Origin: Diprion similis
Taxonomy: Eukaryota; Arthropoda; Insecta; Hymenoptera; Diprionidae
NCBI RefSeq assembly: GCF_021155765.1
Contig: NC_060110.1
Span: 17,816,001-17,880,000, forward strand
Reading direction: 5' to 3'
DNA length: 64,000 bases
This document shows positions 56,752-64,000 of this stretch, in pieces. The position numbers and the translations under genes are program-made. Each line of letters begins with the position of its first letter. Position 1 is the first letter of the stretch. The notes beneath the pieces are model-generated. The model searched no databases. It had not been told where the DNA came from and saw only the letters and a list, made by a program, of their open reading frames with translations.

Positions 56752-59700
56752 ATTAAAACTGGAAACGTTGATTAAGGATAGAATTGAACCGGTGGTGTTA
56801 AAACCACGATTACTTCAGTTGGAAGACATTGACTAGTTCAAGCTCTATATCTATTGTCATTATGCCACTGGCATTAACTCTATACCACTGCATTTCCTCA
56901 CAGTGACTACAGAACTACAGTTGCAGTTTGTCCATACAACCAACTCGATTTGCAGTGAAACTGGAATACACTTTACACCGATCAGCGCCGAAGTTTTTGG
57001 TATTAGATAAGGCACGTCTCTGGTATAAAAGCTGACAGCAGTACGATAAAAAAAGTTTAAGTAGGTATATCAAAAGCGTGTAAATGAAGCGAAACAAATT
57101 CACCGATCAATCATCGTTTCTACAAAAAAAAAAAAAATAGAAACAAAAAAAAACCAATCGGTCACACAATAATCATTTCCTAATTATCCCGTCAATTAGC
57201 ACGAGCCACCAAGGCATAGACCACCCGCTTACTGTACCAAAAGGATAGAAAAAAAAAAAAAAAAAAAAATCCAGGCGCAATAAAAGTTGGTAAATTTTAC
57301 AGGTCGCGCGTCGTTCGCACACTTCGTTCGCTGGCAGCCCCCGGCTGGTTGGTTCCGGGGTTGCATTTCGGTTGATCGTTGATGTTTTGGCCCGTATACG
57401 GCACACTTCGAGTTCCCACGTGCAGCTCCTGCTACCCAAGAGCCGCGCGCACACCAGAATCGCGTGTCGGGTTCTAGCCACGATCAGCCCGTCAGTCCGA
57501 CGGGATTAGTTAGGGGTTGTTACAATGGGGAGTGTTTCGTTGGAGGGATGGAGGGGGGGAAAAGGGGGCCAGAGGAATAGATGATTGTAGCTCGGCCGCG
57601 TGACGATAACTGCCGGGGCTTGTCCTGACAGCTACGGGCACGTGCGTGTCTCAGATCCTGACTGTTCCGGGTCCCGGTTCCCCGTCGGGGTCGGCGAATA
57701 CCCGCAGGACTAAAAGACACCCTGACTGGCGAATAGCGCGGCCCACACTTCTAGGAGGAGGTGTAGCTTCGGTTGTTGGGATGCACCGGAGATAATCGCC
57801 GGTTTATGTTGGCGCACCATAATTACCCAAGTAGCATCCCCCGGTCCCCTTATAACTGGCACTTTTCGTTGGTACGACATTATCTGGATTTTAAAGGCGT
57901 TGAGGAAGCGTGAATAGTGATTTTGTGAAAGAAATTTTAATCGTGGTTGTTGAAAAAGTTAGACGCACCACCTCGTTTTTGTCGACCACTATTCTTGAGG
58001 CATGCGTAAGAAGCTGTTGGGATCATGGTTATGAGAATGGCGAAGTTGTGGGGAGGAGAAATCTGATTGAAACCGGCAATAATACGCCGGAGCAAAGAAC
58101 TTTTGGTAGCGAATTAAAACTGACAATAGAAGTCGACGTTCTCGAGTCGCAGTGGCAAGAACCGGTGCATGGATGCTGGATTTTATGTATTCCGTACAGT
58201 ACAAGCGATGAGCAAAAAGAGCAACAGACTGATCAGGGCAAGAAAAACTAGCGCAGAATTGTAACAGTATTACACAACTGAGTCAAAACGCTCGTATAAT
58301 ACAGACGATCCAAGTGCTCGGCGTTCACAGTTCACCGATATTTTCAAACGTCAGATTTACGACACTTTGTGCTTCCTTTTCACAGTTCTGCACTCCATCC
58401 TGCATAAAGCGAGACTTTGATATAGAATCCATTATTGTTCGGTAATAACAAATCAGAGGGTTTTCATCATTTATTCCCGCGCTTGAGGTAACTAAAGTCG
58501 AAGCCAGTTTTTGGAAGAAATCATTTTTTTTTTTTCATAAATACTTGCGTTAATACGTACTCACACTTTGTTGCTTTTCAATCCTGCCTAGACGAGAAAA
58601 ATTAATAATAAAATTTTGGTACAATATGCGAAGAAGGGCTTCTCCGATATGCTGTCCTCTTATGGACTAGTGTGGCCCACTATCCAACTATACGGTATCC
58701 TTTATTATATAGCTATATGTATACGGTAGGTGTGTAGTATATATGCCGTTAGAGCATGGGGTTCTATGGTGCTTTAATGAACCAATTTAAATGCATACGA
58801 TGATCAGTTGCCCTCTGAGCCCTCCTCCGCTGCTTCGGCTCTTTGGCTGCTTGGCTACCTTTTAAATACGCCACGCCGAACCTAAGACTATATACCTACA
58901 CACCTATATATACATGCACGCGTACTTTGCGTATGCGTGTGTGTGTGTATCGTTACGCGCGTATACGTATGCATGTATATACCGGTCTCTAGAGCCGCCT
59001 ATACGATACGACGAAGGAAAGAGGGTGTACCGGACAGAAGGAAGAACGAGCAGAAGGACGAGAAGGAGGAATAAATGGGGGACGAACCCGAGGAAACTCA
59101 TTTTTCTTTATTTCTTTTTCTTTCTTTTTTTATTTTTTTATTCACCAAATTAAGCCGTGCGACCTCAACGTATTTGCGGGGGAGCTTTTCGTCGGGGTGA
59201 AAACCGCGGATAAATCGAACCCCATTGCTCCTGATCGGATTCTATATCCTGCAAGTTTTCCTGCTATGAAGCACCTGCGTTTTTTAGTTCTTTTTATCTA
59301 TTTGATCTTTATTTCTAAAGTTATTCCTGACTTGAAGATTCATGTTCTGACGCTATGGTGATTGAATAATCCAGTTAACATTCGGAAGAACGTCGAGGTG
59401 GTGTAGTAAAAATTTCTACTTCGGTTATAAAAACAGTACGGTGCTTTCTGAAATGATTATCAGGATTTTTATAGTCTCAGATTACATAGAAGAGTATAGG
59501 TATTTAGAGAGGCTAATTATAATCTAATGAAAGTTGAGAGTGAAAAAAAAAGTAAATAAAGAAATTAAAACGTGAAAGGGCACCACAGCCGTACCTCGCA
59601 ACAGTGTAGAAATTTATCACGTCTGGCTCTGCCAGGTATACTTTTCGTCAAATTATTCCGCTAGATAGGGATATTTAAGACTTCGCAGGGAGCTGATTTA

Positions 59701-59968
59701 GAGAGCAATTTGCGAAGCGGCGGATTTTGCCGATCGAACGGAATATCAATTACCTTTGGCAATTTTAAACTGCACCGGCATATCTACCTGAGGTGTTCGA
59801 AAGATCGAGCTCGTCTCTTGAACCAACCCTGAATCCTAAATCTGTATAAAAACATCTCTGGGCTTGTAAATCGGCCGAACTTTACCAAGATCTCGGTAAT
59901 CAGCAAGCTTCGGTTCCCAGACCACAACGATCATGTTTTCGGCGCAGTGAGTCATCCGGATCCCGGCG

Positions 59969-60008
59969 AGGGTGGAAGGTGGAAGGTGGAGGGTGGAGGG
60001 TGGAGGGT
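59969..60008 (+). repeat. GGTGGA-type G-rich repeat
   Basis: Tandem GGTGGAAGGTGGAAGGTGGA and GGGTGGA units over about 40 bp. Runs of GG/GGG could form a G-quadruplex. The minus strand reads as a Pro/Ser/Thr repeat but no gene is supported. Confidence 0.8.
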
Positions 60009-62157
60009 AGGTAGACCGCAGCGACGGGCACCCGAGGTGCGCCTTCGTCAGGGCGTCCACGATCTCCGACAAGGCACCTGGCCCACTCCCACGCGAGGAG
60101 GCAACAAGTGACGACGCGTCGCGACGCCCCTTGCAGCCACGCGGGACGTCGCCTACCGGGACCCCCTGCCACGACGCTACGCGTACAAACCGACTGCTGC
60201 AAGTGTCACGCACCTAGCAGTCTAGGAGAGCTTTTATCAACTTGACGAGCCCCCGCTGACACTGAATTTCCAGCAGCATGCCGCCGCTGGGTTGCCTCGA
60301 GTTTTCGCAGGAAATTTCGTTAGGAGTCAAGAGGAAACGAACAGAAAATTATTCGATTGTTGTACAAGGTTTCGAGACCCTTGGCAGATGGTTGATTATT
60401 ATTAGGGGATGTCGGAGTCCCGATCAAGTGAATTAGTTGTATATATTTTACACTGTTTTTTCTCTCACGCAGTGAGTAACGACGTAGTTTTCAACCTTGG
60501 GAAATAATAACGTTGCGCTGTTGTGCTTGTGTGATTGAAAGATTTTTGAAATGAAGGGGAAACAAGGAAAAACATTCAGGTGATCTTGTGATACCCTAAA
60601 GGCAGTTGAAATTAATTGCAAGGATATTAGTTGCGTTTTCCACAATTTTTCCGTACTTTTTTCAACGAACGTACGATACACTTTTCAAACGCTGTTGTTT
60701 TTCTAACTTTCATCCGCTTTCATCACTCTGAGGGGAAAAAAATTTAAAATACGATTTGCCCACTTCGTCGATACTACGAGCCAGCGAATCTGGTCACGGA
60801 TAAATTAGGAGCCTTGACACTTCTTCGTCACAACTGTTCGAAGGTGTATGACTTCACGTGACCTAACAATAAAATCGGTTTTCTACGCCAAGCATGAATC
60901 TCTAAGAGGCAAGCATGAGATTCTCCTAAAATCAGATAAAACCAATTTCTTCACACAGGATCAATTTCGGGCATAAGACAGTGACGAAGATTTAGAGCTG
61001 ATCGTGACGAGCCATTAGACAAGGTAAAATTTTTAATCGTTCACGCAGTACCCGATAGTAAAATGAAAGAATCAGCGTGTAACTATATCACACGCAGACG
61101 ATTTGAAATTAAAAAATAGTTCTCAGGGCGTATCCTCTTCAAGAATTAAGGTCACCGTCATAAGTTACACTTTGACTCGGACTTTAAAACCTCGGAGTTA
61201 TAACATTTTTTCAGCGAAGCGTCCAGTATTCCCGACAAGTTTTATGGAAATAGCAAGCGGCTTCCAGGACGAACGGCGTGCAGACGGATCAACTCGTGCC
61301 GACACGGACGTACGGTTCCCGTCAGTACAATAAATTTCTGGGTCTTCGGCTGCTTTTGCGTTGAGGTCAACCGAGTGGAAAGCAACGCGTCTGCCCCCAA
61401 CCTTTCCTGACCAAGTCTCGTCTAACCCAGCCTAATCCGAGACTCAAGCTTTTACACGACCCGTCGCGTATTCGCTCCGCTGTGTCACAACGCGTCTTTT
61501 CTTGGTCTTTTCTCCTCCCGATCTTCGAGGGCTCGTATATGCAGCAGTTGCATTTGCATACAGGATACGACCTTCGTCTTGTGTTCTTGATTTTTGTTCA
61601 CCCCCCTGAATTTTATTTCATTTAATTATTTTGCTTCTTTTACTCCAACGCCAAGCGTGGCGTGAAATTTCTCACGCCTTGGACAGAGGCAGTAACTCGA
61701 TTTAGCGTCACCTATCAGAGGACTCGGCTACATGCTTGATCAGGATCCATAAATCGATCGTATCGATCAATGTTTGACACGTTTTCAAGGTCGCGTAATA
61801 CCCACCGGATGAATTATACGGACCTCATGACCCCAGGCATCACGCATTTATAGGTACGTCATAAATCCAAGCCTCTATAGTGTAATATATAAGAGACGCG
61901 GTGGGGCCACCGAACGAGATAAGTAACTCGCATACTCATGGTGTTTATGTCTTTCACCATGGGTTCACCTGGAAGCGTCCCGTTCTTCTCAACTATTCGA
62001 CACGCGTTCAGGGTTGTTGCAGGTGTGCGCATACGGGCATTATTTCAGAAGCTTAACATACATATATATATATATACATTTTTTTTGTGAAACAGAAAAT
62101 TCTACAACGCAACTTGTAATACATATATTTTGTGAATATATACATATACACGCACAT

Positions 62158-62206
<49 letters not shown>

Positions 62207-64000
62207 CGTATAACCTACCTGATTCGAGGCTTGGTTTATGAAATTGCTTACACAAAATTGCTCGCGGATGATGCATAGTCACGGGGAGCCAGTAAATTTC
62301 AGGTATTCCAATATATTCGAGGGTATATACCTGCGGTACCTGTTCGTTCATTCCCGCTGCCTCGACTTAAAAGAAAAGATACAAAATGAGGATGGGCGTT
62401 CCCACCGGAGTTATTAATGACTCAAAGTCGGTTGCCATGGATATCCATAAGTCTTTGGCCTACGCGGCCTTCGCCACGGACTATCCAAGAAGTGTGAGAC
62501 TGCTAGAATAGTTTTTCAGTCATTTTTTTCCTCATCATATGCTCCTTCTTCCTCTCCCTCTCTACAACCTTCTTGTTTCTTCTTCCTCGATACTCCTTTT
62601 TTCCCATTCCTCGATATACATTATTCCACGCCGCTATACAAGCTGCGGTCTCTTATCGAGGTTCCAGTCAACCGTCGAGCAACGCAGCCGGACTTGGACG
62701 TTGTACCCACCACCGAATCAGGCTCCGCTTCTGTATATTCCTCGAATCTTCCGTCTTTCCTCCTACTTATAAGTACACGAACAACAGGTTACCCCGATTA
62801 AACAATTGGAGCAAATCACCACTCATCGATCGTCCATCCTCAACCAACATCCTCAACACGGTCGACGTTAAACAGACTTACGCTACTCGTTTTTTTCACC
62901 TCTCTTATATGTAACAGCATACGCATATGCTACTCTGCCGGATTTGGTAAATCACTGCAAAGACGTCGACCGTTGATTCGGGCCACCTCCGGAGTTATTA
63001 CAAACATCAAACACCGCAGCGTTACAGGCATATATATGTATATATATATATATATTTCAGAAGAGAAGAGGGCGCATACAATAACGCGTCCGCGCTAATG
63101 ATCCTTCGGAAAGTAATCTATCCTGGACGGGATCCTGGCGGCACGAAAGACCCTCTGACGGTGCAGCACACATAACAAATGTATATTGCGGTTTTTCAAA
63201 ATTCACCGTCAAAAAGAAACGAGAGATAAAAAATGAAAAGAAATAAAAGTGAATGAAAAAGAAAAAACTAGTAAAAAGAAGGAAAGCCGCGAAGTGCGTA
63301 GCCAGCGGCGGCGGTTCGTGGGAGCGAGAGGGCGAGAGATAATGGAGGGAGATGAAGGTGGAGGATGGAGGATGGAGTGAAACAAAAAAGGGCAACAAAT
63401 ACACCGCCGCCAGCGGGGAGTCCGGCCCAGCGGGGCACCCTTACCTAAATTCCGCGTCTCGCTCGCTCCTGGGATCGGCTGTTACCCGGGCGATTCTCCT
63501 CTCCGTCGCTCATCTCGAAGCGAGACAAATGAGCGGCATCCGTCTGTGTCACCTGTCGGTCACTCGGGTTCGTTCGTAACTTTTGACCGGAGTTTTTGAG
63601 GCCCGGCGTCTTGCTCTTGCGCGTCCTCCTCCTCCTCTAGGAGACGCGGACGCATGTCGAGCCTCTAATGTCTCCGATATCCGTACAGGGCTGATTCCCC
63701 TGCACCATACATGCAGCCGATGAACTCGCGCCCCGAATGCACCCCTGCAGATCGTCGACGCGGGGTCAGCCCACGAGATGTAAGCCGAGATAATCTCGAG
63801 ATTAGATCTGAGCAATGCCTGCAGGGTGTGTCGTTTGAGACACCCGAAACTTGTGACCAGGCTTCCGTATGACGTCTCAACTCTCGATTTCTCTGATCCG
63901 TAGGTACATACCTACACACCGCATCCTCCGCCGACGACTATCCTTAGGAGAGCCTTGAATCGGGGCGTGTGTCGATCACGCGCTACGGGGTACCGCGCCT

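Larger units (their letters stand above)
55834..64000. other. Right-end intergenic or intronic region
   Basis: No identifiable gene. Features seen are a (CGA)n trinucleotide run at 56218-56254, the long hairpin at 56503-56751, poly-A runs at 57124-57138 and 57247-57268, a G-rich GGTGGA repeat at 59969-60008, (TA)n at 62053-62075 and 62162-62205, and GGAGGAT/GATGGAG repeats at 63342-63378. If the exon at 55685-55833 is real, this may be its first intron. A minus-strand frame of 269 codons at 55636-56445 is driven by the trinucleotide run and GC content and is not called. Confidence 0.45.

Noticed and set aside
57910-58251. Plus-strand frame of 113 codons (NSDFVKEILIVVVEKV...)
   Set aside because: No ATG at its start, no splice site that would make it an exon, and no recognisable domain. 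This length is expected by chance in 64 kb.

Overview
The window is eukaryotic nuclear DNA, almost certainly insect and most plausibly hymenopteran. Its genes have short exons bounded by GT/AG introns, the spacers are AT-rich, and the proteins match insect 14-3-3 epsilon, mitochondrial malate dehydrogenase, PIG-L, MTFP1 and Lim1. I had no database, so the order is an inference from gene content and style. There are no bacterial-type features, so operons, ribosome binding sites and CRISPR do not apply.

The left third (1-20.6 kb) is gene-rich. In order it holds the 3' part of 14-3-3 epsilon (+), a five-exon gene for a 764-residue coiled-coil/polyproline protein resembling PRR11 (-), a 3.06 kb satellite array of sixteen 191-bp units, mitochondrial malate dehydrogenase Mdh2 (-, 5 exons, 340 aa), the GPI-anchor de-N-acetylase PIG-L (-, 5 exons, 285 aa), and head-to-head with it mitochondrial fission process protein 1 (+, 3 exons, 161 aa). 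These look like housekeeping genes. PIG-L and MTFP1 share a 595-bp divergent promoter region.

The middle (about 22.3-42.1 kb) belongs to the LIM-homeodomain gene Lim1 (Lhx1/5 class, +). A GC-rich stretch upstream is likely leader or promoter. Seven coding exons between 26,143 and 41,361 give a 491-residue protein with two LIM domains, a His/Asp/Glu-rich linker, a homeodomain split by an intron just before its recognition-helix core, and a Gly/Pro-rich tail ending in EGLVW. The introns are long and carry low-complexity sequence and some dispersed repeats.

The right third (42.1-64 kb) has no gene I can identify. It fits a regulatory desert beside a developmental transcription factor. It contains several long hairpins (44.0, 52.7 and 56.6 kb), an E-box cluster, polypurine and microsatellite tracts, a decayed unidentified coding stretch near 52.0 kb, and one possible orphan 5' coding exon ending at a strong splice donor at 55,833.

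I found no clear new multi-gene system. The observations most worth following are the higher-order organisation of the 191-bp satellite, the 249-nt hairpin at 56.6 kb, the pre-miRNA-like hairpin at 44.0 kb, a 36-nt phase-symmetric micro-exon in 14-3-3 epsilon, and the WH2-like motifs next to polyproline in the PRR11-like protein. All exon borders were set by eye from GT/AG sites, frame continuity and protein family fit.
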